A DNA stretch of 64,000 nt from Oscillospiraceae bacterium (GCA_029983685.1 JASBZA010000004.1:62001-126000); one strand, 5' to 3'; counted from the first letter of the stretch, positions 26,913 through 35,477 are shown. Translations and numbers: made by a program. Notes: generated by a model not told the origin, from the sequence alone.

Positions 26913-27548
26913 TTACTTGGTACCGAATAAACGATCTCCGGCATCGCCTAAACCGGGGACAATGTAACCGTGTTCATTTAAGCCTTCATCTAAGCAGGCA
27001 CAGTAAATGGGAACTTCGGGATGATTCTTTTTCAGTAGTTCAATGCCTTCCGGAGCAGCAATAAGACAGACAAAACGGATATGTGTCACGCCTCTGGCCT
27101 TAAGAAAATCAATAGAGGCAGAAGCGCTGCCGCCGGTTGCCAGCATAGGATCTAAGAGAATAACTTCACGATTGGCCACATCTTCGGGGAGTTTGCAGTA
27201 ATATTCTACAGGTTGAAGTGACTTGGGATCTCTGTAGACTCCGATATGGCCCACCTTAGCGGAAGGAATAAGTCGGAGCATGGGGTCTACCATACCCAGA
27301 CCTGCACGCAAGATGGGAACTAAGGTTAACTTCTTGCCTTCGAGGACTCTGGCCTTGGCCTTGCCCATAGGTGTCTCGACATCAACCTCGACAGTGGGAA
27401 GATCTCTGGTTACTTCATAGCCCATAAGCATAGAAATTTCACTGGCGAGCTCTCTGAACTCCTTGGTGTTTGTATGCTTATCTCTTAAAAGGGCGGTTTT
27501 GTGTTGGATAAGGGGGTGATCAAAAATAAATACGTTGTTTTCTTTCAT
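26913..27548 (-). CDS. upp: uracil phosphoribosyltransferase
   Basis: Salvages uracil to UMP with PRPP. The 211-residue protein shows the whole family pattern: an N-terminal HPLIQHKTALLRD, LVPILRAGLGMVDPMLRLIP, the PRPP-binding LLDPMLATGGSASASIDFLK, and the uracil-binding C-terminus with GYIVPGLGDAGDRLFGT. Length is standard. On the minus strand the ATG is preceded by AGGAAGG. It is divergent from the serine resolvase. Confidence 0.97.
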   Translation of the reverse strand: MKENNVFIFDHPLIQHKTALLRDKHTNTKEFRELASEISMLMGYEVTRDLPTVEVDVETPMGKAKARVLEGKKLTLVPILRAGLGMVDPMLRLIPSAKVGHIGVYRDPKSLQPVEYYCKLPEDVANREVILLDPMLATGGSASASIDFLKARGVTHIRFVCLIAAPEGIELLKKNHPEVPIYCACLDEGLNEHGYIVPGLGDAGDRLFGTK

Positions 27549-27621
27549 TGTCTGAATTCCTTCCTATGTCAATGATTCCTTTAGACATTATAAGTAAAAA
27601 AAGAAATGGAGAAAGAGAAAT

Positions 27622-28215
27622 ATGCAAACTTATGGTTATGTAAGAGTATCAACAGCAGATCAATGTGTAGACAGGCAGGTTTTAGCTCTGAAGAGAGAAG
27701 GAGTTAAAGAAGAAAATATCTACACAGATTACCTCACGGGCTACACTTTTAACAGGCCCAGCTATAAGGCTTTGATGAGTCAATTAAAAGAAGGAGATTT
27801 AATTATCATTCTCAGCTTGGACCGCTTGGGCCGTAATTACCGGGAGATTTTAAATGAGTGGCGTAAGATCACCGAAGAAATTAAAGCGGATATGTACGTT
27901 ATCGATATGCCGGCCCTGGATACGAGGAAGAGTAAGAATTTGGTCGACAATCTCATCACCGATATTGTGCTTCAACTTTTAAGTTACGTAGCAGAGACTG
28001 AAAGAGAATTTATTTTGGCCAGGCAAAGTGAAGGCATTGCGGCGGCCAAAGAACGAGGTGTCAAATTCGGCAGGCCCAAAATCAAGGTGCCGAAAAATTT
28101 TGAAAGAGTCCGTGATAAGTGGCTCAAACAAGAAATTTCTTCCAGAGAAGCCGGGCAAATTTTGGGTGTATCCCATACGACTTTTCTAAGGTGGAATCGT
28201 ATTTTGTCTGCCTAA
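27622..28215 (+). CDS. Serine recombinase (resolvase/invertase family)
   Basis: A small serine recombinase of 197 residues. The catalytic serine is Ser10 in YVRVSTADQ, with Arg8 and the downstream LDRLGRN arginines also present. A long E helix (residues ~100-135) and a C-terminal helix-turn-helix (EAGQILGVSHTTFLRW) complete the resolvase/invertase architecture. GGAGAAAGAG precedes the ATG. There is no transposase or invertible gene beside it, and the 430-bp AT-rich stretch downstream might hold its recombination site. Lone chromosomal copies of this family are common in Clostridia, so function is open. Confidence 0.9.
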   Translation: MQTYGYVRVSTADQCVDRQVLALKREGVKEENIYTDYLTGYTFNRPSYKALMSQLKEGDLIIILSLDRLGRNYREILNEWRKITEEIKADMYVIDMPALDTRKSKNLVDNLITDIVLQLLSYVAETEREFILARQSEGIAAAKERGVKFGRPKIKVPKNFERVRDKWLKQEISSREAGQILGVSHTTFLRWNRILSA

Positions 28216-28645
28216 TTTGTAATAAATGGTAGGCTTTGTGAACCAAGCTCCAAGCTTGAAAAAATATGTTAAAATTTTGTCTATGTGCAGAAAAAAGCTC
28301 TTAAAAACCCCATTTTTTCGTCAGAAAATGTAATACACTTGCAACAAAACCGTGTAATAAAAAGCCTAGTTTTTGAGCCAAACTTCAAGATGTTTACAAA
28401 ACATTTATAATCTCTCAGAAGAATCAAATATTTTGTCTATTTATTTTGCTTGATGCATAAGATTTGCATTCGGGTTGTATGATAAGCTATGGCCAAAGAG
28501 TCGATAAATTGTTATCATTAAACACTGAAGTTTAGCAGAAAAAGTGATAAGTCTTCGACAAGACCCTTGAAAGGACAGATTCTTTATGGTAACATTCTGC
28601 CTGCTTACTTGAAGTGTTGCATTTTGAGTTTAAGCTAAATGATTT
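28216..28645 (+). other. 430-bp AT-rich gene-free stretch after the resolvase
   Basis: No coding region is supportable here. The base composition is clearly more AT-rich than the flanking genes. Features seen: an inverted repeat CAAGCT-CCA-AGCTTG at 28244-28258, a TATAAT at 28406-28411 with no good -35, and ATTTTGTCT occurring at 28201, 28274 and 28430. These could be recombinase subsites or chance in AT-rich DNA. The stretch must also contain the promoter of the tRNA gene that follows. Confidence 0.5.
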
Positions 28646-28719
28646 TGCCGATTAGTGTAAAGGTAGCACACCGGACTCTGACTCCGTTCGTGAGGGTTCA
28701 AATCCTTCATCGGCAGCCA
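28646..28719 (+). tRNA. tRNA-Gln (anticodon CUG)
   Basis: A complete cloverleaf can be drawn: acceptor stem TGCCGAT/ATCGGCA, D arm GTGT/GCAC, anticodon arm with loop CTCTGAC (anticodon CTG), T arm GAGGG/CCTTC around TTCAAAT, discriminator G and an encoded CCA. One oddity is a C-U mismatch at the base of the anticodon stem. A strong terminator follows immediately, so it is a single-gene transcript. Confidence 0.93.
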
Positions 28720-28743
28720 GGCCCATAATATGGGCCTTTTTTT
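28719..28743 (+). terminator. Intrinsic terminator of the tRNA-Gln gene
   Basis: GGCCCATA and TATGGGCC form a stem followed by seven T. It begins one base after the tRNA CCA end. The T run touches the stop codon of mutM on the other strand. Confidence 0.92.
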
Positions 28744-29620
28744 ATGCTTGTTTTTGGCAATGTGGGCAGTAAACGCTGGTGCGTCCTGCAATTTTAGCAG
28801 CTTCCAAGCTTCTGCCGCATCGGTGGCAGGGAAGGCCCTTCCGGCCGTAAACATGGAGATAATTTTGATTATTACCGGACTCATTACGGGCATTTTTGTA
28901 ATCTCTGAAGCTCGTTCCACCATTATATATGGATTGAATCAGAAGTGTTTGAATAGCTTTATAAACACGTGTCCAGTCTTTCATGGTCAAGGACGAGGTG
29001 AGGCGGTCCGGCATGATGGAGGCCTCAAATAAGACCTCATCAGCATAGATATTGCCTAAGCCTGCTAAAATCGACTGATCCAGGAGAAAGGATTTCATTT
29101 TTAAAGTCGGGTGCCTTTGGCCTTGGGCGTATAGATAGTCCGGACTTAAGTCGGGGCCCAGGCAGTCCGGACCTATATTCGACAGGGTGAGAGACGTTTT
29201 ATAAAGTAAATTACGGTCGAAAAGTCTTACTTTTCCAAAGCGCCTGACATCGTTAAAAATCAAGAGACCCTTATCAAAATGAAAGACCAAATGCGTATGC
29301 TTGTGCCTAATAAGGTCTTGCATAGAAGACAGACTCATATCCTCCGAGTCTATATAAACCAGTTTCCCTGTCATACCCAGGTGAATTAAAAGAATAAGGT
29401 CCTCGTCAGTCGGGGCATCGGGTTTAGAAAAAATAAAAAGGAGATATTTCCCGTGTCTATGAATCTCAATCAACTTGCCATTTATAAGTTGATCCAAAGA
29501 CTTCACCGGATCAAAGACACGGTAAATATCATTCCTTTTTACGGTAAGGTCCAGTAGGACACCGCCTAAGAGAGGTTCTAGTCCTCTTTTTACAATTTCA
29601 ACTTCAGCTAATTCAGGCAT
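28742..29620 (-). CDS. mutM: formamidopyrimidine-DNA glycosylase
   Basis: Base excision repair enzyme that removes oxidised purines such as 8-oxoguanine. The 292-residue protein starts MPELAEVE, where the Pro2 amine and Glu3 are catalytic (the usual form is MPELPEVE). It has the HRHGKYLLF lysine loop, GLGNIYADEVLF, and a C-terminal zinc finger with two CxxC pairs (CHRC and CPHC). It is a single gene with no obvious operon partner. Its stop lies inside the tRNA-Gln terminator on the opposite strand. Confidence 0.94.
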   Translation of the reverse strand: MPELAEVEIVKRGLEPLLGGVLLDLTVKRNDIYRVFDPVKSLDQLINGKLIEIHRHGKYLLFIFSKPDAPTDEDLILLIHLGMTGKLVYIDSEDMSLSSMQDLIRHKHTHLVFHFDKGLLIFNDVRRFGKVRLFDRNLLYKTSLTLSNIGPDCLGPDLSPDYLYAQGQRHPTLKMKSFLLDQSILAGLGNIYADEVLFEASIMPDRLTSSLTMKDWTRVYKAIQTLLIQSIYNGGTSFRDYKNARNESGNNQNYLHVYGRKGLPCHRCGRSLEAAKIAGRTSVYCPHCQKQA

Positions 29621-29671
29621 GAATGTATTTTAGCAGAAGCTGATTTTGGAATAAGTTAGAAACGTAAAGAA

Positions 29672-30022
29672 TTAGCTTAAAGATTCTCGATGACGACGAA
29701 TTAATTTTTCTTTTTCTGCTCTTAAGAGTGCTTCTTGTCTGGCTTGGAGGGCTCTTCTTTCGGCCAGCTGATCTAAAATGTAGCCGGGGCTAATGTCCAG
29801 CCCTTCGCAGATACTTAAAAGTTTGCTGACACTGATAAAGCTGTAACCGTGTTCGACAGCGGATAGGTAGGAATTATTGATGGAGGCGCGTTCACATAAT
29901 TCCTGTTGTGTGATGCTTTGCTTGTTCCTTTCATTGCGGATGAGATTACCCAACCAGATTGCGTCTCGATCAGCTCGATTGAGCGGCCTCTTGTTGTTTG
30001 TAGCAATTCTTTTCTCATTCAT
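29672..30022 (-). CDS. XRE-family helix-turn-helix regulator
   Basis: A 116-residue protein with a Cro/C1 helix-turn-helix at about residues 27-82 (IRNERNKQSITQQELCERAS, then SYLSAVEHG). The N-terminus is basic and Asn/Lys-rich, and the C-terminus is a charged, probably coiled-coil helix rich in Arg, Glu and Ala. AGGAAGGAG precedes the ATG on the minus strand. A TTGACT and TATAAT pair upstream is too closely spaced to be a confident promoter. No partner gene is adjacent; its targets are unknown. Confidence 0.85.
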   Translation of the reverse strand: MNEKRIATNNKRPLNRADRDAIWLGNLIRNERNKQSITQQELCERASINNSYLSAVEHGYSFISVSKLLSICEGLDISPGYILDQLAERRALQARQEALLRAEKEKLIRRHRESLS

Positions 30023-30200
30023 AGTATCATCTCCTTCCTTATGGGTTTAAATATATTAAATATTATATTATCGGTTGATGTAGTCAAAGTCCATAGGATA
30101 TATCCGAAACTTTTTGATTAAAATTATGCGAGTTATTAAAATGTAATATTTGAGCAATGAAACTGACATATAAGAAGAGCTGAAAAACACAACGAATGTT

Positions 30201-30229
30201 TTGGCCTAAAGTTTACTACGTGATATACT
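30201..30229 (+). promoter_or_regulatory. Sigma-A-type promoter for the folded RNA
   Basis: TTGGCC at 30201 and TATACT at 30224 are separated by 17 bases. Transcription would begin at about 30235, right where the closing stem of the folded RNA starts. The -35 is weak (TTG only), the -10 good. Confidence 0.6.
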
Positions 30230-30235
30230 CTTAGT

Positions 30236-30400
30236 ACCAATTAGTGCTTTCTATTTTTGAACCTGCATTGACTTAATAGGGAGCTCGAGTTAGATCGGGA
30301 TACTACCAAGCCTCATTGAATGAGAGGAAGGTACAAGACCGGCGCAGAGCACCCACCTGACAATTTATTGTTAGGTGTCAGAAAGGGAGTGCTAATTGGT
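30236..30400 (+). ncRNA. Structured small RNA, 6S-like candidate
   Basis: Its ends pair over 12 bases: ACCAATTAGTGC at the 5' side with GTGCTAATTGGT at the 3' side. Inside, an interrupted rod is formed by CGG/CCG, ACC/GGT and CCTCA/TGAG pairs around 30297-30343. A separate hairpin ACCTGACAA/TTGTTAGGT lies at about 30354-30375 on the 3' side. Closing stem, large bubble with a 3'-side hairpin, and an apical rod is the layout of 6S RNA, and the length of about 165 fits. A promoter places the 5' end at the stem. The family was not confirmed; raiA-motif RNA is another possibility. No T-box elements are present. The RNA lies upstream of cysS. Confidence 0.5.
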
Positions 30401-30435
30401 TTCATTTTATAAGGGGGTAGGCCTAAGTAGCCTAA

Positions 30436-31848
30436 ATGAGGATTATGTATATCTTTAATACACTTACAAGGCAGAAGGAAAAGTTTGAACCCATCGAAGA
30501 AGGTAAGGTTAAGATTTATGCCTGCGGACCTACAGTTTATAACTATTTTCATCTGGGTAATGCCAGGCCCTTTATTACCTTTGACACTCTAAGACGTTAT
30601 CTGGAATATAAAGGTTATGAGGTTACCTTTGTCCAGAACTTTACGGATATAGATGACAAGATGATTACCAGAGCCCAAGAGGACGGTATAACGGTTCGGG
30701 CTTTGGCCGATAAATATATAGATGAATATTATAAAGATGCCCGAGGTCTTAATATTGAGGAGGCGTCCTACCATCCCAGAGCGACGGAAACAATCGATGA
30801 GATTGTGCGATTTGTAAGCGAATTGGTAGACAAGGGTTTTGCCTACGTCGGTAACGACGGCGTTTATTTCTCTGTAGAGAAATTTCCCGAGTACACGAAG
30901 TTGTCGCACTATGATTTGGACGAATTAATCCAGAATGCGCGTAAAGAAATCAATAAGAAAAGCGGCAAAAGAGACCAAGTAGACTTCGTCCTATGGAAGT
31001 TTAAAAAAGAAGGCGAACCCGCTTGGCCCAGCCCCTGGGGAGAAGGACGGCCCGGTTGGCACATTGAGTGCTCGGCCATGGCCAGAAAGTATTTGGGTCA
31101 GACAATTGACATCCATTGCGGTGGCCAGGACCTGATTTTTCCCCATCATGAGAATGAAATTGCCCAATCTGAGGCAGCTAACGGTAAGCCATTCGTACAT
31201 TACTGGATGCATAACGGCTTCATTACGGTAAACCACAGCAAGATGTCTAAGTCCGAAGGAAACTTCTTCACAGTGCGAGAGATTTCCGAGAAGGTGGGCT
31301 ATATGCCGATCAGGCTTTTCATCTTAAGTTCGCACTATAGAAGCCCTATTAATTATTCTTTAGACCTGGTAGAACAAGCCGGTAGGGCTTATGAGCGGAT
31401 TGAAACCTGCTGGAAGAATATGCAATTCCTCCTGGATAATAATCCGGATGCCATAGACGAGGATCAAAGAGAAGCTTTATCTAATTTAGTTCGACAGAAG
31501 CAGGCCTCCTTTGACGAAGCCATGGATGACGATCTCAACACGGCCGAAGCCATGGGCGTTCTTTTCGAATTGGTCAGAGAGCTTAATACGGCCATGCAAA
31601 ATTTCAAGGATTACCAAGCTTTTAAAGAAGCACAGGACGTACTGGGCAAGCTTTTAAATGTTTTAGGCTTAAACGTTTCCCAAGAAAATCAGGTGCCTCA
31701 GGAAGTTTTGGACTTGGTTCAGGCCAGACAGGATGCCAAGAAGAATAAAGACTACGCTTCGGCAGACCAGATTCGCGACCAGATTGAGCAGGCCGGTTAT
31801 AAGGTGATGGACACAGCTCAGGGCCCTCAGTTGGAGAAATTGTCTTAA
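30436..31848 (+). CDS. cysS: cysteinyl-tRNA synthetase
   Basis: Charges tRNA-Cys. The 470-residue class I synthetase shows CGPTVYNYFHLGNAR (the HIGH-type motif), zinc-binding cysteine and histidines (WHIECSAMA, GGQDLIFPHHENE), and KMSKSEGNF. A second ATG at 30445 (MYIFNTLTRQKEKF) matches the usual N-terminus better and may be the real start. It begins a syntenic block with mrnC, rlmB and sigH. No T-box leader is visible; the folded RNA upstream has none of the T-box core bases. Confidence 0.96.
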   Translation: MRIMYIFNTLTRQKEKFEPIEEGKVKIYACGPTVYNYFHLGNARPFITFDTLRRYLEYKGYEVTFVQNFTDIDDKMITRAQEDGITVRALADKYIDEYYKDARGLNIEEASYHPRATETIDEIVRFVSELVDKGFAYVGNDGVYFSVEKFPEYTKLSHYDLDELIQNARKEINKKSGKRDQVDFVLWKFKKEGEPAWPSPWGEGRPGWHIECSAMARKYLGQTIDIHCGGQDLIFPHHENEIAQSEAANGKPFVHYWMHNGFITVNHSKMSKSEGNFFTVREISEKVGYMPIRLFILSSHYRSPINYSLDLVEQAGRAYERIETCWKNMQFLLDNNPDAIDEDQREALSNLVRQKQASFDEAMDDDLNTAEAMGVLFELVRELNTAMQNFKDYQAFKEAQDVLGKLLNVLGLNVSQENQVPQEVLDLVQARQDAKKNKDYASADQIRDQIEQAGYKVMDTAQGPQLEKLS

Positions 31849-31849
31849 G

Positions 31850-32257
31850 ATGTTTGACGATAAGAAGCTAAAAGATTTTCAGCAGCTTCCGGCCGATAAC
31901 CTGGCTTATATTGGCGATGCGGTTTACGAGCTCTATATAAGGCTCATGGTTATGTCCGACCACGATGCCAAGGCCGGTAAACTTCATCGCTATGCAGTGC
32001 ACTATGCAAGGGCCAAATTTCAGGCCAATGCGGCTGTGAAGGTCCAGGCTATTTTAGATGAGACAGAAAAGGCTGTTCTTATAAGAGGCCGTAACCAAAA
32101 TGTCGGATCCATGCCAAAGAATGCCGGTATTCAGGAATACCGTTGGGCGACCGGCTTGGAAACACTCATCGGTTACCTCTACTTATCAGGGAACAAGGAA
32201 CGTCTGGACGAAGTTATGGATTTTATCATTAAGACGGACGAGTCAAATCAAGCTTAA
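31850..32257 (+). CDS. mrnC: Mini-ribonuclease III
   Basis: A 135-residue RNase III catalytic domain without a double-strand RNA-binding domain, the MrnC form that trims 23S rRNA ends in Gram-positives. The visible motif NLAYIGDAVYELYIR is the RNase III signature with acidic metal ligands, and the C-terminal EYRWATGLETLIGYLYL carries the second acidic set. The start codon follows the cysS stop by 1 base, so they are coupled. The position between cysS and rlmB is conserved in Firmicutes. Confidence 0.93.
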   Translation: MFDDKKLKDFQQLPADNLAYIGDAVYELYIRLMVMSDHDAKAGKLHRYAVHYARAKFQANAAVKVQAILDETEKAVLIRGRNQNVGSMPKNAGIQEYRWATGLETLIGYLYLSGNKERLDEVMDFIIKTDESNQA

Positions 32258-32315
32258 CAAGAGAACTTTTGAGCTTCACCTTTAAGCTAAAGAGAAGAGA
32301 GGCCTTAAGCACAAG

Positions 32316-33194
32316 ATGGCAGATAAGAGAAGACAATATAGCAAATCGAATAGAAAATCCGGATCCGGAAGGAGCAAAGACAGGTCTAGAGCTAAGGTAA
32401 CCGAACCTCAGGCTGAGCTGACGGAAGAAGAGGCTTTATCCAGGCTCGAAGGGCGCAACACCATCGAAGAAGCTCTTAAAGCAGGTCGGACTTTTAATAA
32501 GGTCTGGTATCTCAAAGCCGACGAGAAGAAAATGGACCGTAGACTTCAGGATTTGATTTATAGGCTGAGCGGAACCGATGCGGTGCTTTATCCTGTAGAT
32601 AGGCAAACTTTGGACCGGATGGCATCGACTTTTAATCACCAGGGTATCATTGCCGAGGTGGCCAGTCGCGAGTATGTTTCTTTAGATGCGATTTTGGCTC
32701 GGGCCGAGGCCAAAGGCGAAGACCCTTTTATTATTCTCCTCGATCAAATACAAGATTCGCAAAACTTAGGCGCTATCATGCGAAGTGCCGATGCAGCCGG
32801 TGTGCACGGCATTGCCATCACCCAGCGACGCTCGGTAGGGCTGGATGCTTTGGCAGCCAAGGCCTCAGCCGGGGCAATCGAGTATGTTCCTTGTGCCAGG
32901 GTAGTTAACCTAAATCAGGCTATAGCGGAGCTTAAAGAAAAGGGCTTGTGGATTGCGGGTTTGGCCATGGAAGGCGAATCGGTATTCACGTCGCAGAATC
33001 TTTTAGGGCCTATCGGTTTGGTTATCGGAAATGAGGGTAAGGGCATCAGTCCCCTGGTTCAGAAAAATTGTGATTTTCTGGTCCATATTCCCATGCAAGG
33101 TGCTATTAATTCACTCAATGCTTCGAATGCGGCGGCTGTTGCCATGTACGAAGTCTTAAGAAGGCGCCTGGCGACCGACAATAAAGATCTCTAA
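32316..33194 (+). CDS. rlmB: 23S rRNA 2'-O-methyltransferase RlmB (SpoU/TrmH family)
   Basis: SPOUT-fold methyltransferase. A basic, Lys/Arg/Ser-rich N-terminal tail of about 45 residues precedes the substrate-binding domain (GRNTIEEALKAGRTFNKVWY) and the catalytic domain (LDQIQDSQNLGAIMRSADAAG, LVIGNEGKGIS, INSLNASNAAAVAMYE). The knotted SAM-binding loops are complete. Modification of G2251 is assigned from family and from the cysS-mrnC-rlmB gene order. The next conserved gene in many Firmicutes, yacP, is absent; sigH follows directly. Confidence 0.92.
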   Translation: MADKRRQYSKSNRKSGSGRSKDRSRAKVTEPQAELTEEEALSRLEGRNTIEEALKAGRTFNKVWYLKADEKKMDRRLQDLIYRLSGTDAVLYPVDRQTLDRMASTFNHQGIIAEVASREYVSLDAILARAEAKGEDPFIILLDQIQDSQNLGAIMRSADAAGVHGIAITQRRSVGLDALAAKASAGAIEYVPCARVVNLNQAIAELKEKGLWIAGLAMEGESVFTSQNLLGPIGLVIGNEGKGISPLVQKNCDFLVHIPMQGAINSLNASNAAAVAMYEVLRRRLATDNKDL

Positions 33195-33254
33195 GTAGAA
33201 AGTAGGCCTTTTATCGAAACAAAAGACCAAGATAAAACTTCAAAAAGAGACAGG

Positions 33255-33788
33255 ATGCTCATCAAAGCCGCACAGGGAGGAGACGAGGAGGCTTTTAATA
33301 GCTTGTTGGCTTCCTACCAGCCTTTGATTCAGTCTTTGGCCAATCGATATTTTTTAAGGTCCGAAGAAAGAGAAGACCTGGTTCAGGAACTACAGATTGC
33401 TTTTTATAAAGCGGTCCGGGTTTTTAATGGCGAAAGAGACACCGCCTTTGCTTCTTATGCGAAGACTTCCCTGCAAAGAGTCGTCATCGACAAAATAAGG
33501 GCTAATGAGACGGATAAGAGAAAAATTCAGCATGAGACGTTGACTTTTGACGAAGCGGGTCATCAGCCAAACGATGCTGCCAATACCGAAGCACCCTACA
33601 AAAGCTGGGAAAGTGATGAAGAAAAACAAAAATTAGATGAAAAATTGCGTGATATTTTGTCGGATTTGGAATGGGAAGTCCTCCAAGCCAGACTTGAGGG
33701 CCTAAGTTACAGTAAGATAGGTCAAAAGCTTGGGATTTCGGTCAAATCCGTCGACAATGCCCTGCAACGTGTAAAGCAGAAATTGTGA
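33255..33788 (+). CDS. sigH: RNA polymerase sigma factor, SigH-like
   Basis: A 177-residue sigma-70 family factor with region 2 (YQPLIQSLANRYF, then EREDLVQELQIAFYKAVRVFN) and region 4 (LEWEVLQARLEGLSYSKIGQKLGISVKSVDNALQRVKQKL). Size and the position after cysS-mrnC-rlmB match SigH/Spo0H of Firmicutes, which governs transition-phase genes. The ATG at 33255 has a weak GACAGG directly upstream; the frame is open back to 33195 but offers no better start. No anti-sigma gene adjoins it. Confidence 0.85.
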   Translation: MLIKAAQGGDEEAFNSLLASYQPLIQSLANRYFLRSEEREDLVQELQIAFYKAVRVFNGERDTAFASYAKTSLQRVVIDKIRANETDKRKIQHETLTFDEAGHQPNDAANTEAPYKSWESDEEKQKLDEKLRDILSDLEWEVLQARLEGLSYSKIGQKLGISVKSVDNALQRVKQKL

Positions 33789-33811
33789 CAAAAATACGAA
33801 TTTTCAAGGGT

Positions 33812-33840
33812 TTGCCATAATTCCCGAGCCTGATTATAAT
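33812..33840 (+). promoter_or_regulatory. Strong vegetative promoter
   Basis: TTGCCA at 33812 and TATAAT at 33835 with exactly 17 bases between. It begins 24 bases after the sigH stop and drives the membrane-anchored orphan gene that starts at 33873. Confidence 0.8.
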
Positions 33841-33872
33841 ATTTTAGAATAGCAGATGAAGGAAGTCGTATT

Positions 33873-35477
33873 TTGGAAAGGCGCTGGGGCAAGAACACAT
33901 TCTCAATACTTATCGTTATAGCAGTCAGTGTGCTTGCTATATTTGCTTATGCCCTAACACGTTACCTGGAAGACAAGACCAAGCAAAGTACCGAAGTCAG
34001 TGCTTTCGTATCAACATCTAAGGAAGTACCTTCCATAAGTCCGACTAAGTCTTCCGGTGGGGGCAATCCTAATCAGCTGACACCTAAGCCCAGCCCCACA
34101 TCCAATATTCTCCAACTTTTGATTGAGAGTGTAAACAATGTCGGCAGGGTAGAAGAAAACTACAAAAGGTTTCGCCAGGACCAGATCGATAATATATCTT
34201 TGGAAGAGTTTCAGCTCTATGTCAACCTTCTACACGATTTGGTCGGTCAGAATATCGAAACCTATCTTTTGATGAGCCATTCCGAGAAGCAGCAGACGGT
34301 TAACAGTATTTTAGAGCACGACCCCGGCCATGCGGAGTTTTTGGACAAGGCGGTCTTCTACTGGCTGGAGTATCACCAAGACGATAAGGTGGAAAGACTT
34401 CCGATTATTCTTTCTAAGAGCAAGAACGGTGAGACCTATCTATCGAGAACCTGGGTTAGGTCCTGCCTGGAACTTAGGAATTTTGCCTCGCTTTACTTTA
34501 GCGTTTTAACGGATCAAAACGAAGATGCGCTCTATCATCTGGTATATGCCGATTCGGATGATGAAACGGTTCGTTTGGCCAAGACCCAAAATCTCTTGGA
34601 GTTCTACAAGGATTATGTCCAAGCGGAGACGGTAGGTCCGGACCGGATTGTCAGTGTTCGCATGGACCAGATTCAATTCCGTATCCCCATGGAAGGGGCT
34701 AACTGGGATACGAATCGAGAAGTCTCTTTGCCACCGGACAAGATAAACGGTCCTACGATAGCCAGCCCAACCATAACGGAAGAAGACGAAAGCGAAGTTT
34801 CGACCGGGAACGAAAATCCTTCTGAAACACCGACGACGGAGCCGGTACCGGCCAAAAACCAATACCATTCCGTAACCATCTATAAGCGCGACAATGATTT
34901 TATTGTGGTGGATGCCATTCCTTCCGATACCTGGAAGGTCAATGCCGAGCTGGAAATCGGTCGCGACAAGACCTTAAAGTTGGGCCTTACGCATAATTTA
35001 GAAGAATGGATTTCTTATTTGGGCAAGCCTCAGGCTGTCTACACCTTTACGATGACCGATCGGACCAATCAAGTGAAAGATTTTGTCAGACTTCAATTCA
35101 TGGGTTATGAGCTGGTCCTTTCTTCAACAGAGGCCAAAGAAAACGGCCCTTGGATTTTGGAGGAAATAAAGATTTATGACTCGCTGATGACTTTGGCCGG
35201 CCGATATAAACCCGGTCAGAGCCTCAGAAGCCTATATCAAGAATACCTCTACATGGATACCTTGGATTATCAATACACGACTTTTACAGGTGAACGTGTC
35301 GAATTTAAGATCAAGAAAAATCGTATTTCGGAGATTGTCGTCCGGTCCTTGGATTTCAGGACGGACCAAATTTTGGGCGATATCAGTGAAGAAAAGGCTA
35401 TTAAGCCGGATGACTGGCTCAAAAGTATAGAAAGTCAAAAAACTCAAGCAACAACGGAACAGACGACAAGCGAATAA
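33873..35477 (+). CDS. Membrane-anchored extracytoplasmic protein of unknown function
   Basis: Not recognised. The 534-residue product has one N-terminal helix (about residues 11-29) after a basic start, so the rest should lie outside the cell. A Ser/Pro/Thr-rich linker (~45-80) leads to a helical domain (~80-260). A second Glu/Thr/Pro-rich linker (~288-330) leads to a beta-rich domain (~330-500), and the end is Thr/Gln-rich. No catalytic motif is seen. The start is TTG, preceded by GAAGGAAG, and the gene has its own strong promoter. It sits between sigH and a beta-CASP nuclease. Confidence 0.75.
   Translation: MERRWGKNTFSILIVIAVSVLAIFAYALTRYLEDKTKQSTEVSAFVSTSKEVPSISPTKSSGGGNPNQLTPKPSPTSNILQLLIESVNNVGRVEENYKRFRQDQIDNISLEEFQLYVNLLHDLVGQNIETYLLMSHSEKQQTVNSILEHDPGHAEFLDKAVFYWLEYHQDDKVERLPIILSKSKNGETYLSRTWVRSCLELRNFASLYFSVLTDQNEDALYHLVYADSDDETVRLAKTQNLLEFYKDYVQAETVGPDRIVSVRMDQIQFRIPMEGANWDTNREVSLPPDKINGPTIASPTITEEDESEVSTGNENPSETPTTEPVPAKNQYHSVTIYKRDNDFIVVDAIPSDTWKVNAELEIGRDKTLKLGLTHNLEEWISYLGKPQAVYTFTMTDRTNQVKDFVRLQFMGYELVLSSTEAKENGPWILEEIKIYDSLMTLAGRYKPGQSLRSLYQEYLYMDTLDYQYTTFTGERVEFKIKKNRISEIVVRSLDFRTDQILGDISEEKAIKPDDWLKSIESQKTQATTEQTTSE

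Noticed and set aside
27622..28215. Resolvase as part of an insertion sequence or integrated phage
   Set aside because: No transposase, phage gene or terminal repeats could be found around it; it is kept as a lone recombinase.
30023..30435. T-box leader of cysS
   Set aside because: The conserved T-box bulge and the antiterminator core GGGTGGNACCGCG are absent, and no terminator with a T-run lies before cysS.
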